Shown here piece after piece: positions 8,354 to 16,645 of a DNA stretch of 29,968 bases (position 1 is the first letter of the stretch; every line of letters starts with the position of its first letter). Under the pieces are notes generated by a model. It saw nothing but the letters and a program-made list of their open reading frames with translations, was not told the origin of the DNA and did not search any database. The stretch covers positions 1 to 29,968 of the forward strand of contig JAUZOX010000002.1 of the NCBI GenBank assembly GCA_030706265.1. Reading direction: 5' to 3'. A program made the translations under genes and the position numbers. This DNA is from Bacteroidota bacterium. GTDB lineage: Bacteria; Bacteroidota; Bacteroidia; Bacteroidales; Cfx3-03.

Positions 8354-9826
8354 TTATTTTTCAGGGATTGCTAAAAATTCATTCAATGTCTCTTTGTCAT
8401 CAAAATGATGTCTAACTCCTTTGATTTCCTGATACTTTTCATGTCCTTTACCTGCAATTAAGATAATATCTCCCGGTAAGGCAAGGGCACAGGCTGTTTT
8501 AATGGCTTCTCTTCTGTTAACAATTGATATTGTTTTTTTAGCCAGATGAGCGTCAATGCCTTGTTGCATTTCCGTTATAATTGCTTCGGGGTCTTCTGAA
8601 CGGGGATTATCCGATGTTAAAATTAGACGGTCACTCTTTTCTGCTGCAATACGGGCCATAATAGGCCGCTTGGTTCGATCACGATCTCCTCCGCATCCAA
8701 CAACGGTGATGACTTGCTCATCACCTGTCCTGAGATTTTCAATGGTATTCAACACATTGAGCAATGCATCAGGGGTATGGGCATAATCCACTATCCCGAC
8801 AATACCGGCTTGGGATTTAATATAATCAAAACGACCTTCAACAGCCTCCAGATTACTCATTGCCGTTAAAACAGCATCAGGTTGTTCGCCAAGTAAAACA
8901 GCGGCTCCATATATCGCCAATAAATTATACGCATTGAAATTTCCAACCAACCGGAACCAGACATCATGTTCATCGATATCTAATTGCAGACCATCAATTC
9001 TGTTCTCAATGATCTTAGCCCTAAAATCGGTCAGGGTCTTTAGTGAATAGAATTTTCGATTAGCTCTCGTGTTTTGAATCATCACTGATCCGTTTTTATC
9101 ATCCAGGTTAGAAAGCGCAAAGGCTGATGGTGACAATTCATCAAAGAACCGTTTCTTTGCCTTGATGTATTCGTCAAATGTTTTATGAAAATCAAGATGC
9201 TCGTGGGTGATATTGGTAAATATTCCTCCTGCAAATTGAATGCCTGCAATTCTTTCCTGAACAATTGAGTGGGAACTGACTTCCATAAAACAGTATTTAC
9301 ATTTCTGCTCAACCATTTCGGAAAACAACTGGTTTAGGCTTATGGCATCAGGTGTGGTATGCGTGGTTGGGTATTCGGTATCTTCAATCTTGTTGCATAC
9401 TGTGGAAATCAGACCAGCTTTATATCCTAACGAGCGAAACAAATTGAATAGCAGCGTTGCAATAGTCGTCTTTCCATTGGTTCCAGTGACTCCTATTACC
9501 CTCATTTTATCTGAGGGATGATCATAGAAATTGGCGGCAATCTGCCCCAGAGCCTGACTGCTGTCAAAGACTTTGATATAAGTAATTTCATCCGACCTGA
9601 ATTCGGGGAATTCTTCACATACCACGGCAACAGCACCATCCTGAAATGCTTGTGTGATAAAGTCATGGCCATCAACCTGTGTCCCACGCACTGCTACAAA
9701 CAGACATCCCGGCTCGACTTTCCGCGAATCCAGACAGATATCATTCACCTGGATAGAAGTCGGACCTGATACTTCGACCAATCTGACTTTGTAAAGTATG
9801 TCGCTAAGCTTTTTCAAGGGATTCAT
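8354..9826 (-). CDS. murE: UDP-MurNAc-tripeptide synthetase MurE
   Basis: MurE adds the third residue to UDP-MurNAc-L-Ala-D-Glu in the cytoplasm. I start it at 9826 (490 residues, MNPLKKLSDIL), as an upstream ATG at 9850 adds only eight residues inside ftsI. The P-loop GVTGTNGKTT is at about 113-122, TTHTTPDA and SSHSI follow, and VDYAHTPDAL and GCGGDRDRTKRP mark the C-terminal half. The DNPRSE motif (about 406-411) is the signature of meso-diaminopimelate-adding enzymes, so the wall is predicted to be mDAP type. It overlaps the 3' end of ftsI by 23 bp and precedes mraY by 6 bp. Confidence 0.96.
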   Translation of the reverse strand: MNPLKKLSDILYKVRLVEVSGPTSIQVNDICLDSRKVEPGCLFVAVRGTQVDGHDFITQAFQDGAVAVVCEEFPEFRSDEITYIKVFDSSQALGQIAANFYDHPSDKMRVIGVTGTNGKTTIATLLFNLFRSLGYKAGLISTVCNKIEDTEYPTTHTTPDAISLNQLFSEMVEQKCKYCFMEVSSHSIVQERIAGIQFAGGIFTNITHEHLDFHKTFDEYIKAKKRFFDELSPSAFALSNLDDKNGSVMIQNTRANRKFYSLKTLTDFRAKIIENRIDGLQLDIDEHDVWFRLVGNFNAYNLLAIYGAAVLLGEQPDAVLTAMSNLEAVEGRFDYIKSQAGIVGIVDYAHTPDALLNVLNTIENLRTGDEQVITVVGCGGDRDRTKRPIMARIAAEKSDRLILTSDNPRSEDPEAIITEMQQGIDAHLAKKTISIVNRREAIKTACALALPGDIILIAGKGHEKYQEIKGVRHHFDDKETLNEFLAIPEK

Positions 9827-11969
9827 TTTTGGGTGACTTGTTATTCTCAATGTTTTGTTTCAAATGTTTTTGCGAGAGCTCCAGATTAATAAGCGTTCCC
9901 CTATTAACAAAGACTCCGGGTTCAATCGATTGTTTATAAACTTTTCCTTTTCCGGTAAATTGTACTTTATAACCGGCTTTTTCAAGTAAGTAAACTGCAT
10001 CTCTGATTCCCATTCCACTTACATCTGGTACAACACCCACTTTGGGTGTTACTGAAGAAAACGAATAAGAAGAATTATTGCTTTTGCCTTTAATCCATTC
10101 ATCTTCAACTTTATCTGAGTTATTGGATAGGCCTAATACATTGCAAATCTGTTGCAGATCATTGCGATTTCCTGCAAGTAATTTTGGGGAGGATTTGACC
10201 TGAATACTGTCATTTTTGCGCTTGTGCAAATCCGGACTTGTGGCATACACTTTTTGGGCTATATCCAGGAACACGGGTGCTGCAACCGAACCTCCATAGA
10301 ATAATCCCTTCGAAGGATTATTGATCACAACGATGCAACTGTATTGGGGGTTATCGGCGGGATAGTAACCCACAAATGAAGCCTTATAATTTTCCTTATT
10401 GTATCCGTTGTCATTCATTGCAATTTGAGCCGTACCGGTTTTACCAGCAATCTTGAAGACCGAACACTTGACATTTTTTGCAGTTCCTTCTTCAACAACA
10501 CCCTCAAGTAATTTGTGCGCTTTTGCAATAGTAATTTTTGATGCAATTGCCGGGTTAATTACCACGGGTTCGAACACTTTTACAGGTTGGTTTGATTTGC
10601 GAATTTCCTTGATTAACATTGGGCGTACCATACATCCATTGTTGGCAACGGCATTGTAAAGCGCTAAGGTCTGCAATGGAGTGACTGCTACTTCATAGCC
10701 GATGGACATCCATGGCAGTGAGACTTTTGACCAACTTCTGCTTCTTGTGTTTTTAATTCGTGGCATGCCTTCTCCTCTTATTTCAATGCCGGTTGTCTTG
10801 TTTATTCCAAGTGCATATAAACCGTCGATATATTTCTGTGGCTTATTCCAATAGGCATTATAAATTACCTGGGAGATTCCTACGTTAGAAGATATTTCGA
10901 ATGCTTGTTTGACAGTAATTGTGCCGTGGCCCCCATGTGAATCATGCATTACCCGGTTCGCATAATTAAAGGATCCATTGCCTGTTGAAACCCAACGGTC
11001 CAAATCTGTGACTTTGTCTTCGAGTGCAACCAACATTGATGCAAGTTTAAAGGTTGAGCCCGGCTCAGAGCTTTCAGCGATTGCATAATTGTATTTTTCC
11101 ACAAAAGTGCCATCGCTCATTTTCCCCAGATTTGCAATGGCTTTTATTGCACCTGTCTTTACTTCCATTAAAATGGCGCATCCGTGATCTGCATCACTTG
11201 CAATCAATTCCCTTTGTAATGCCGATTCAGCAACATCCTGGATATCTGTGTTTATGGTTGTGACGATATCTGCTCCGTTTTCAGGTTCAATTTCATTTTC
11301 CGAATTGATTGGTCGCCAGCTGCCATTTCCGAGTCTTTGCATCAATCTTTTTCCTGACATACCTGCTAACACATTTGTGAAGGTGCCCTCAATTCCAACA
11401 TTATTGTTGTTTCCTTCTCTTTCCCATCCAATTGTTCTGAAAGCGAGTTCTTTGAATGGATTAATGCGTTTGTTCCTTGCAATGGCGATTAGTCCTCCTT
11501 TGTATTTTCCCATCCTGAAAATTGGGAATGTGCGCAATTTCTTTAATTCATCATATGTTACATCGCGCCTTAAAAGCAAATACCGATTGCTTTCAGCCCT
11601 GGCCTGAGTGAGTAGTTTCCGATATTCGGTTGCGGATTTGTCATTAAACAAATGAGACAGGCAAAGGGATAAGGTATCTACATTTTTGGCAAATATATTA
11701 TCGGTGATGTTTTCAGAGGCAACATCCATGCGTATTTCAAAAATTGGAACCGATGTAGCCAGCAAACTGCCATCAGAAGAAAGAATATTTCCCCTCATCG
11801 CTTCAATGTTGTCATAACGCAGATTAAGCTTTTCTGCCTTTATTTTCAATTCATTACCTTCCCCGAACTGGATATACAATACCCTTCCAATGATTACCAA
11901 CGCAGTGAGAATCACTACGATGTAAACCACCCCTATACGGTAAAGAATGACGGCTCTATTGCTTTCCAT
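9804..11969 (-). CDS. ftsI: Class B penicillin-binding protein FtsI with C-terminal PASTA domain
   Basis: This is the septal peptidoglycan transpeptidase that pairs with FtsW. The 721-residue protein has one N-terminal membrane helix (about 10-34), a PBP dimerisation/pedestal region, and the transpeptidase domain. Its three active-site motifs are intact: STFK with the nucleophile Ser305, SSN (360-362) and KTG (510-512). After a low-complexity linker, one PASTA domain (about 640-700, from VVPDVSGMGIRDAVYLLEKA) precedes a charged tail. PASTA-bearing FtsI in a dcw operon is usual for Bacteroidota. It begins 11 bp after ftsL and overlaps murE by 23 bp. Confidence 0.96.
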   Translation of the reverse strand: MESNRAVILYRIGVVYIVVILTALVIIGRVLYIQFGEGNELKIKAEKLNLRYDNIEAMRGNILSSDGSLLATSVPIFEIRMDVASENITDNIFAKNVDTLSLCLSHLFNDKSATEYRKLLTQARAESNRYLLLRRDVTYDELKKLRTFPIFRMGKYKGGLIAIARNKRINPFKELAFRTIGWEREGNNNNVGIEGTFTNVLAGMSGKRLMQRLGNGSWRPINSENEIEPENGADIVTTINTDIQDVAESALQRELIASDADHGCAILMEVKTGAIKAIANLGKMSDGTFVEKYNYAIAESSEPGSTFKLASMLVALEDKVTDLDRWVSTGNGSFNYANRVMHDSHGGHGTITVKQAFEISSNVGISQVIYNAYWNKPQKYIDGLYALGINKTTGIEIRGEGMPRIKNTRSRSWSKVSLPWMSIGYEVAVTPLQTLALYNAVANNGCMVRPMLIKEIRKSNQPVKVFEPVVINPAIASKITIAKAHKLLEGVVEEGTAKNVKCSVFKIAGKTGTAQIAMNDNGYNKENYKASFVGYYPADNPQYSCIVVINNPSKGLFYGGSVAAPVFLDIAQKVYATSPDLHKRKNDSIQVKSSPKLLAGNRNDLQQICNVLGLSNNSDKVEDEWIKGKSNNSSYSFSSVTPKVGVVPDVSGMGIRDAVYLLEKAGYKVQFTGKGKVYKQSIEPGVFVNRGTLINLELSQKHLKQNIENNKSPKNESLEKA

Positions 11970-11980
11970 TTCAGTGTTTA

Positions 11981-12400
11981 TTATTCTGAGTCTTTGTCCT
12001 CAATAAATATTTTTTCGGGTGGAACAATAGCTTCTTTTAGCCCGGATGTCCCTAGTCGCTTAACTATTTCCGATTGTTTACTGATGTACATTAAATTTGA
12101 TTTGGTCGAAATATATTCATATCGCAACCCTTCTATTTCTTTTAGGGTATTGTTTATTTTAATTGCTGTTTTTTGCGAATTATAATTGTTTGCAATGTAA
12201 CACATCGCCAGCAAGGCAATACACAATATAAAAGGTAACTGTTTGGTGACTTTCTTTCCGGATAAAAAACTTCCTGAAATAATGCTTCCCAATGATTTTG
12301 ATACCTTCGGAGCAGAACGACTCTTGACCTTAGTCTGTTTTTCAGGAGCCTTGGGTTCTTCTGCTTCTGTAATGAGTGTGTTTTTAACCTGATTTGCCAT
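11981..12400 (-). CDS. ftsL: FtsL-like septum formation protein
   Basis: FtsL is a small bitopic protein that forms a coiled-coil complex with FtsB and FtsQ and helps activate FtsW-FtsI. The 139-residue product has a basic, Ser/Pro/Lys-rich cytoplasmic N-terminus, one membrane helix at about 55-73, and a predicted periplasmic coiled coil (about 75-115, LKEIEGLRYEYISTKSNLMY). FtsL sequences diverge strongly, so the call depends on this architecture and the position between rsmH (2 bp) and ftsI (11 bp). The cytoplasmic tail of about 50 residues is longer than in enterobacteria. Confidence 0.85.
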   Translation of the reverse strand: MANQVKNTLITEAEEPKAPEKQTKVKSRSAPKVSKSLGSIISGSFLSGKKVTKQLPFILCIALLAMCYIANNYNSQKTAIKINNTLKEIEGLRYEYISTKSNLMYISKQSEIVKRLGTSGLKEAIVPPEKIFIEDKDSE

Positions 12401-12402
12401 GA

Positions 12403-13296
12403 CTAAATTTTTTCTGCAATTCTTAGTTTTGCACTTCGGGCTCTGCTATTTTCTCTTATTTCTTCTTCAGAAGGGGTGATGGGCTTGCGGCTGATCTTTC
12501 TGAAAGGGATTAATGGATTACCAAAAAAATCCTTTTCCAGAATTGCTTCAAAATTTCCGGTTTTGATATAGTTTTTTACGAGTCGATCTTCGAGTGAATG
12601 ATACGTCAGCACTACCAGTCTGCCACCCGGAGCCAAAACATCTTTTGCCTGTATTAACAACTCCTTGAGTGCATCGAGTTCTCCATTAACTTCGATGCGT
12701 AAAGCTTGAAAAACCTGCGCCTGATATTTGAATTCCTTGCCTTTGGGCGCGCAGTTCCCTATTGCTTCCTTCAGATCCGTTGTTGTGATTATTTCTTTTG
12801 TGGCCCTGTATTTAATGATATTGGTTGCAAGTTTTTTGGAATTGGCTATTTCTCCATATTCAGCAAATATTCTGATAAGCTCTTGCTCATCCCAGGTGTT
12901 TATTATGACACGACCGTTCAACGGTTTACGTCTATCCATTCTGAAATCAATATCACCTTCAAATCGGGTTGAAAAACCGCGCCCGGGATCATCAATCTGG
13001 TGTGACGAGATACCCAGATCTGCTAAAATCCCATTAACAGGGATGGCATTATGAAGCCTTAAAAAATTTTTTAGATATTTAAAATTTTGATTCAACAATA
13101 AAAATCGTTCATCAATAATTGCGTTTTTTGTCACATCGACGTCTTGATCAAATGCAATCAGTCTCCCGCTTGTAAGCTTCTCCAGGATTGCACGCGAGTG
13201 TCCTCCACCTCCATATGTAACATCAACATAGGTGCCTTCTGGATTAATGGCTAAGCCATCGATACTTTCGGTGAGTAATACCGGAGTGTGATACAT
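12403..13296 (-). CDS. rsmH: 16S rRNA (cytosine(1402)-N(4))-methyltransferase RsmH
   Basis: RsmH (MraW) uses SAM to N4-methylate C1402 of 16S rRNA in the decoding centre. At 297 residues it matches the family. The N-terminus reads YHTPVLLTESIDGL, the SAM-binding glycine loop is DVTYGGGGHS (25-34), and LADLGISSHQIDDPGRGFS and GGRLVVLTYHSLEDR are family signatures. The C-terminus ends in the expected basic segment (NSRARSAKLR). Its ATG shares one base with the mraZ stop (TAATG), indicating translational coupling, and mraZ-rsmH is the conserved head of dcw operons. Confidence 0.97.
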   Translation of the reverse strand: MYHTPVLLTESIDGLAINPEGTYVDVTYGGGGHSRAILEKLTSGRLIAFDQDVDVTKNAIIDERFLLLNQNFKYLKNFLRLHNAIPVNGILADLGISSHQIDDPGRGFSTRFEGDIDFRMDRRKPLNGRVIINTWDEQELIRIFAEYGEIANSKKLATNIIKYRATKEIITTTDLKEAIGNCAPKGKEFKYQAQVFQALRIEVNGELDALKELLIQAKDVLAPGGRLVVLTYHSLEDRLVKNYIKTGNFEAILEKDFFGNPLIPFRKISRKPITPSEEEIRENSRARSAKLRIAEKI

Positions 13297-13775
13297 TATT
13301 GATTATAATTGTTTTTGATAAGAGGATTACTCCAAATTGTTTTTCCCATTGCATGATAATTCGGCCCAATCTGTTTTAGGTCTTTTTCATATGCCTCTTT
13401 CTCCCAAATTTCAATTATCCCGTTTAATCCGGGTTGAATGACGATATCTCCTTTTATTTGTGCAAACCCTAATAAATCTTTGGGTATTAGTAAACGACCT
13501 GCTGGGTCGAGTTCAACTGTTCTGCTCCCACGGATAAAATAACGTGCATATTGTTGATTTTCAGGAATAAATGGATTAAGGTTGTTTTCAAGAAAATCAA
13601 GTTTTTTCTGGAATTCGGCTTGAAGGTATAATTCAAGGTATGGGCCATCAGTGCTTGGTTTAATGACAAATCCTTCATTCACAGCATCTGATAGTTGCTT
13701 ACGTATAGAAGACGGAAAGAGAAGTCGCCCCTTTGCGTCTAGTTTACATTCGTGTGTACCAATCAGATGAGCCAT
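13296..13775 (-). CDS. mraZ: Transcriptional regulator MraZ
   Basis: MraZ is a DNA-binding protein that controls its own dcw operon. The start at 13775 gives 159 residues beginning MAHLIGTHECKLDAKGR, the standard N-terminus. An open extension of 62 codons upstream is not used because it runs through the promoter and operator and has no family match. Two SpoVT/AbrB-like half domains are visible, with paired motifs LDAKGRLLFP (about 12-21) and LDPAGRLLIP (in the second half). It is the first gene of the operon. Upstream direct repeats of GTGGG type at 13810-13844 fit the known MraZ box layout, so autoregulation is likely. Confidence 0.96.
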   Translation of the reverse strand: MAHLIGTHECKLDAKGRLLFPSSIRKQLSDAVNEGFVIKPSTDGPYLELYLQAEFQKKLDFLENNLNPFIPENQQYARYFIRGSRTVELDPAGRLLIPKDLLGFAQIKGDIVIQPGLNGIIEIWEKEAYEKDLKQIGPNYHAMGKTIWSNPLIKNNYNQ

Positions 13776-13801
13776 GTGGGTTTTTCGTTTTAATATGGAT
13801 T

Positions 13802-13809
13802 CAAATATA
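13802..13809 (-). promoter_or_regulatory. Probable mraZ -7 promoter element
   Basis: TATATTTG on the minus strand fits the Bacteroidota sigma-ABfr -7 consensus TAnnTTTG exactly. It lies 26 bases upstream of the mraZ ATG and directly downstream of the MraZ-type repeats. I see no clear TTTG at the -33 position. Confidence 0.55.
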
Positions 13810-13844
13810 CTACCAAAATCCCACTTTTTACCACTTATACCCAC
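13810..13844 (-). promoter_or_regulatory. MraZ-type operator: 10-bp periodic GTGGG repeats
   Basis: On the minus strand the boxes read GTGGG (13840-13844), GTGGT (13830-13834) and GTGGG (13820-13824), each separated by exactly five A/T-rich bases. A fourth, degenerate box GGTAG occupies 13810-13814. MraZ from E. coli and Mycoplasma is known to bind TGGG-type direct repeats with five-base spacers upstream of mraZ. Placement against the -7 box suggests direct repression of RNA polymerase. Confidence 0.8.
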
Positions 13845-13877
13845 ATTGTTGATAACTTTTCTTAAAAAGTGAATTTT

Positions 13878-13967
13878 CAAAATCGATTCTAAAGGGTTTG
13901 CTGTCTGCAAAGGCAATAATGATAAGTCATTAAGCGTCAAAATCGATGCATTGACGACCAAAATCGA
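13878..13967. repeat. Three CAAAATCGA repeats in the divergent mraZ/acyltransferase region
   Basis: CAAAATCGA occurs at 13878-13886, 13938-13946 and 13959-13967, the first two extended to CAAAATCGAT and exactly 60 bp apart. The middle copy sits inside an inverted repeat with arms CGTCAA (13935-13940) and TTGACG (13951-13956). They may be regulator sites for the rightward operon. No regulator is known. Confidence 0.4.
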
Positions 13968-14020
13968 AAATTATATTGTTTGATTATTTCGATAGAATAG
14001 GCCTTTACGTTGAAATATGT

Positions 14021-14028
14021 TAATTTTG
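14021..14028 (+). promoter_or_regulatory. Candidate -7 element for the lipid acyltransferase operon
   Basis: TAATTTTG matches TAnnTTTG and lies 28 bases before the ATG at 14056. The -33 element is not clear. Confidence 0.4.
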
Positions 14029-14055
14029 TGCTTTTGGGGAATAGGATTTTGAATT

Positions 14056-14922
14056 ATGCAAGACAATCGAAATGATCAGAATTCTGGTGAGAAATTGATC
14101 GATGTGGAAAAGGTATTTCAAGCTAAGAGTCCGCGTTTAGCAAGAAAAATTCCACTTTTCATATATAACTATTTAAAGAGAGTTGTTCACCAGGATGATA
14201 TAAACGAAGCCATTAGGCGATTTGGCAAATTACAGGGGCTTGACTTCGTTCATGCGATACTTGATTATATGGGGGTGAACATTACGCATGAGGGAATTGA
14301 GAATATCCCTGTGGAAGGAAGGTTTATTATAGCCTCAAACCACCCATTGGGGGGCTTGGATGGTATGGCCCTTATGCAGGAGGTTGGAAAAGTGAGAAGG
14401 GATATCGTTTTTCCGGTGAATGATTTGATAATGAATATTCCCAATTTACTTCCACTATTTATACCTATAAATAAACACGGGAGTAACAGTCAGAATATTA
14501 CAATTATGAACGAAACTTTTGCTTCTGATAAGGCGATTCTTTATTTCCCGGCCGGATTGTGTTCCAGAAAGCAACATGGTAAAATTCTGGATCTGGAATG
14601 GAAGAAAACATTTGTTTCGAAGGCGCGCACATATCAGCGTGATATCATTCCGGTTCATATCAACGGACGAAACTCTGATTGGTTCTATAATCTTGCCAAT
14701 TGGCGTAAGCGTTTAGGAATTAAGGCTAATATCGAGATGCTTTATCTGGTTGATGAAATGTATAAACAGAATAACAAAAACATAAATATTATTTTTGGGA
14801 AACCAATTCCCTGGACCATTTTTGACAATCGATATCCTGATTTAGTTTGGGCACAGAAAGTAAAAAAACATGTTTACAATCTGGAAAATAATATTTCTGC
14901 AATTTTGGACGTTAACCAGTGA
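14056..14922 (+). CDS. PlsC/GlsA-like acyltransferase (lysophosphatidate acyltransferase superfamily)
   Basis: This is a membrane-associated acyltransferase predicted to add an acyl chain to a lipid hydroxyl. The 288-residue protein carries the catalytic HX5D motif in SNHPLGGLDG (H96, D102), and a segment FPAGLCSRK at about 172-180 in the place of the usual EGTRS-type acceptor motif. The next gene is an OlsB-like N-acyltransferase 77 bp downstream. In Bacteroides thetaiotaomicron an equivalent neighbour pair (GlsA, GlsB) makes glycine lipids, so the likely substrate is the hydroxyl of an N-(3-hydroxyacyl) amino acid. That is inferred from context; a role in ordinary phosphatidate synthesis is the alternative. 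Confidence 0.8.
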   Translation: MQDNRNDQNSGEKLIDVEKVFQAKSPRLARKIPLFIYNYLKRVVHQDDINEAIRRFGKLQGLDFVHAILDYMGVNITHEGIENIPVEGRFIIASNHPLGGLDGMALMQEVGKVRRDIVFPVNDLIMNIPNLLPLFIPINKHGSNSQNITIMNETFASDKAILYFPAGLCSRKQHGKILDLEWKKTFVSKARTYQRDIIPVHINGRNSDWFYNLANWRKRLGIKANIEMLYLVDEMYKQNNKNINIIFGKPIPWTIFDNRYPDLVWAQKVKKHVYNLENNISAILDVNQ

Positions 14923-14999
14923 AGACAGGGCGCGGATTGCACTACTAATAAATAATTTACTAACTGAAATATAAATGATGTCTCAAAAACCATCACAAA

Positions 15000-15944
15000 A
15001 TGAAACCTATAATTTCGCCTGTTAAAAGAGAATTAATTGAAAAAGAGCTTACACCGCAAACTTTTGTAAGAAAAACCAATAACGGAAATAATGAGATTTA
15101 TATCGTAACATATCAAAATTCTCCAAATATTCTCCGTGAAATAGGTCGCTTGCGTGAAATTTCTTTTCGGGATGCTGGCGGAGGAACCGGTGATGAAATT
15201 GATCTTGATGAGTTTGATTATGGTGATCATGATGTATTTGATCAATTATTTGTATGGAATCCCAGGGATAAAGAGATTGTAGGGGGGTATCGCTATTTGC
15301 ATTGTCGGAACCTTAAACGTGAAGCCGATGGGTTGGTTCATACACCTACGGCACATCTATTTGAATATTCGGATAAATTTATAAGCGATTATCTGCCCAT
15401 TACTGTGGAGTTGGGTCGTTCTTTTGTGCAACCTAAATATCAGCCCGCAAATAACCTCCGGAAAGGAATGTATTCCCTTGACAATTTGTGGGATGGACTT
15501 GGAGCAATCATTGTCGATAATCCTGAAGTTCGTTATTTCTTTGGTAAATTCACTATGTATCCTCAGTTTAATCGTATAGCCCGCGATTTAATCCATTATT
15601 TCCTTGACATATATTTTGGAGATAAGGAAAAATTGGTTTGGCCGATTAAAGAGTTGGAATTGCAAATTGAAACTCCTTTGAATGTTTTGAAGCCTATTTT
15701 AAATGGCGGTTCTTTTGAAGCCGATTACAAGATCCTTATTCAGAAGATAAGATCATTTGGCGAAAATATTCCTCCATTGGTTAATGCATATATGAGTCTT
15801 TCTTCTACAATGAAATCTTTTGGGACTGCAATGAATTATCCTTTTGGCAATGTGGAAGAAACTGGCATTATAATAACAATTGGCGATATTTACGATCAAA
15901 AGATAGATCGCCATGTAACGACTTACTTCAGAGATAAAGAATAA
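15000..15944 (+). CDS. OlsB/GlsB-like GNAT N-acyltransferase (amino-acid lipid synthesis)
   Basis: This 314-residue protein belongs to the GNAT-fold N-acyltransferase family often annotated as hemolysin or ornithine-acyl-ACP acyltransferase. Members move a 3-hydroxyacyl chain from acyl carrier protein to an amino-acid amine. Visible family text includes NSPNILREIGRLREISFR (about 39-56), GGGTGDEIDLDEFD, GGYRYLHCRN and ELGRSFVQPKYQ, and LDNLWDGLGA and FFGKFTMYP further on. The C-terminal half (NIPPLVNAYMSLS, NYPFGNVEETGI) matches the Bacteroides GlsB type as I recall it. It is followed by ysxC with a two-base gap. Glycine is the favoured substrate by analogy; ornithine or serine-glycine lipids are possible. 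Confidence 0.85.
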   Translation: MKPIISPVKRELIEKELTPQTFVRKTNNGNNEIYIVTYQNSPNILREIGRLREISFRDAGGGTGDEIDLDEFDYGDHDVFDQLFVWNPRDKEIVGGYRYLHCRNLKREADGLVHTPTAHLFEYSDKFISDYLPITVELGRSFVQPKYQPANNLRKGMYSLDNLWDGLGAIIVDNPEVRYFFGKFTMYPQFNRIARDLIHYFLDIYFGDKEKLVWPIKELELQIETPLNVLKPILNGGSFEADYKILIQKIRSFGENIPPLVNAYMSLSSTMKSFGTAMNYPFGNVEETGIIITIGDIYDQKIDRHVTTYFRDKE

Positions 15945-15946
15945 CT

Positions 15947-16555
15947 ATGCTGATCAAATCCGCTGTTTTCACCCAAAGCTGTGTCACCCTGGAAAAATGT
16001 CCTAAGACTCCACTTCCGGAATATGCTTTTATTGGACGATCCAATGTTGGAAAATCATCTTTGATAAATATGCTCACTGGAAAGAAAGGATTGGCGAAAG
16101 TGTCGGGTGAACCTGGAAAAACCAGAATAATAAATCATTTTTTAATAAATGATAGTTGGTTTTTGGTAGATTTGCCCGGATATGGCTATGCCAAAGCATC
16201 TCATGCCGCTCGTGCAGATTGGGAAAAGATGGTCTTTTCCTATCTATCAGGGCGAAGGAATTTGATGAACAGCTTCGTCCTAATCGATGTCAGGCTTGAA
16301 CCCCAGCGAATAGACCTGGAATTTGTCAACTGGATGGGAGAGGCGCAATTGCCTTTTGTAATGGTATTTACTAAAGCTGATAAACTTTCAAAAGTTGAAC
16401 TCTCAGCAAATATTGAACGCTATAAAAACAGGTTAAGCGAAGATTGGGATGAATTGCCTCCGTTTCTGGTTTCATCTGCAGTAACTGCTCAAGGTAAATT
16501 CGAGATTTTGGATCATATCGACGAGTCAAACAAAATATTCAGTCAGGGAAAATGA
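15947..16555 (+). CDS. ysxC: Ribosome biogenesis GTPase YsxC/YihA (EngB)
   Basis: This is an essential TrmE-Era-EngA-YihA-family GTPase that assists late assembly of the large ribosomal subunit in the cytoplasm. The 202-residue length is typical. The G motifs appear in order: G1 GRSNVGKSS (30-38), G2 threonine within PGKTRIINHF (about 57-66), G3 DLPGYGYAK (75-83), G4 TKAD (142-145) and G5 SSAVTAQG near the C-terminus. It begins two bases after the N-acyltransferase stop and ends 37 bp before a bidirectional terminator, so it is the last gene of this three-gene rightward unit. Confidence 0.96.
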   Translation: MLIKSAVFTQSCVTLEKCPKTPLPEYAFIGRSNVGKSSLINMLTGKKGLAKVSGEPGKTRIINHFLINDSWFLVDLPGYGYAKASHAARADWEKMVFSYLSGRRNLMNSFVLIDVRLEPQRIDLEFVNWMGEAQLPFVMVFTKADKLSKVELSANIERYKNRLSEDWDELPPFLVSSAVTAQGKFEILDHIDESNKIFSQGK

Positions 16556-16592
16556 CTTATTTTGTTCGGGAGCCGATAGCATTTAAATGTAT

Positions 16593-16632
16593 AAAAAAAA
16601 AGCCGGTAAATGAAATTTTACCGGCTTTTTTT
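16593..16632. terminator. Bidirectional intrinsic terminator
   Basis: Perfect arms AGCCGGTAAA (16601-16610) and TTTACCGGCT (16617-16626) are flanked by an A-run on the left and a T-run on the right. The stem therefore works as a terminator on both strands, serving ysxC and the convergent biotin-carrier gene. Confidence 0.9.
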
Positions 16633-16645
16633 ATTAAATAGCGAA

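Noticed and set aside
13776..13961. 62-codon N-terminal extension of mraZ
   Set aside because: It would run through the operator and -7 box and has no match to MraZ; the ATG at 13775 gives the standard N-terminus.
14975..15025. 17-codon ORF overlapping the start of the N-acyltransferase gene in another frame
   Set aside because: The N-acyltransferase is complete from 15000 with a family-like N-terminus, so this is neither a frameshifted 5' end nor a clear leader peptide.
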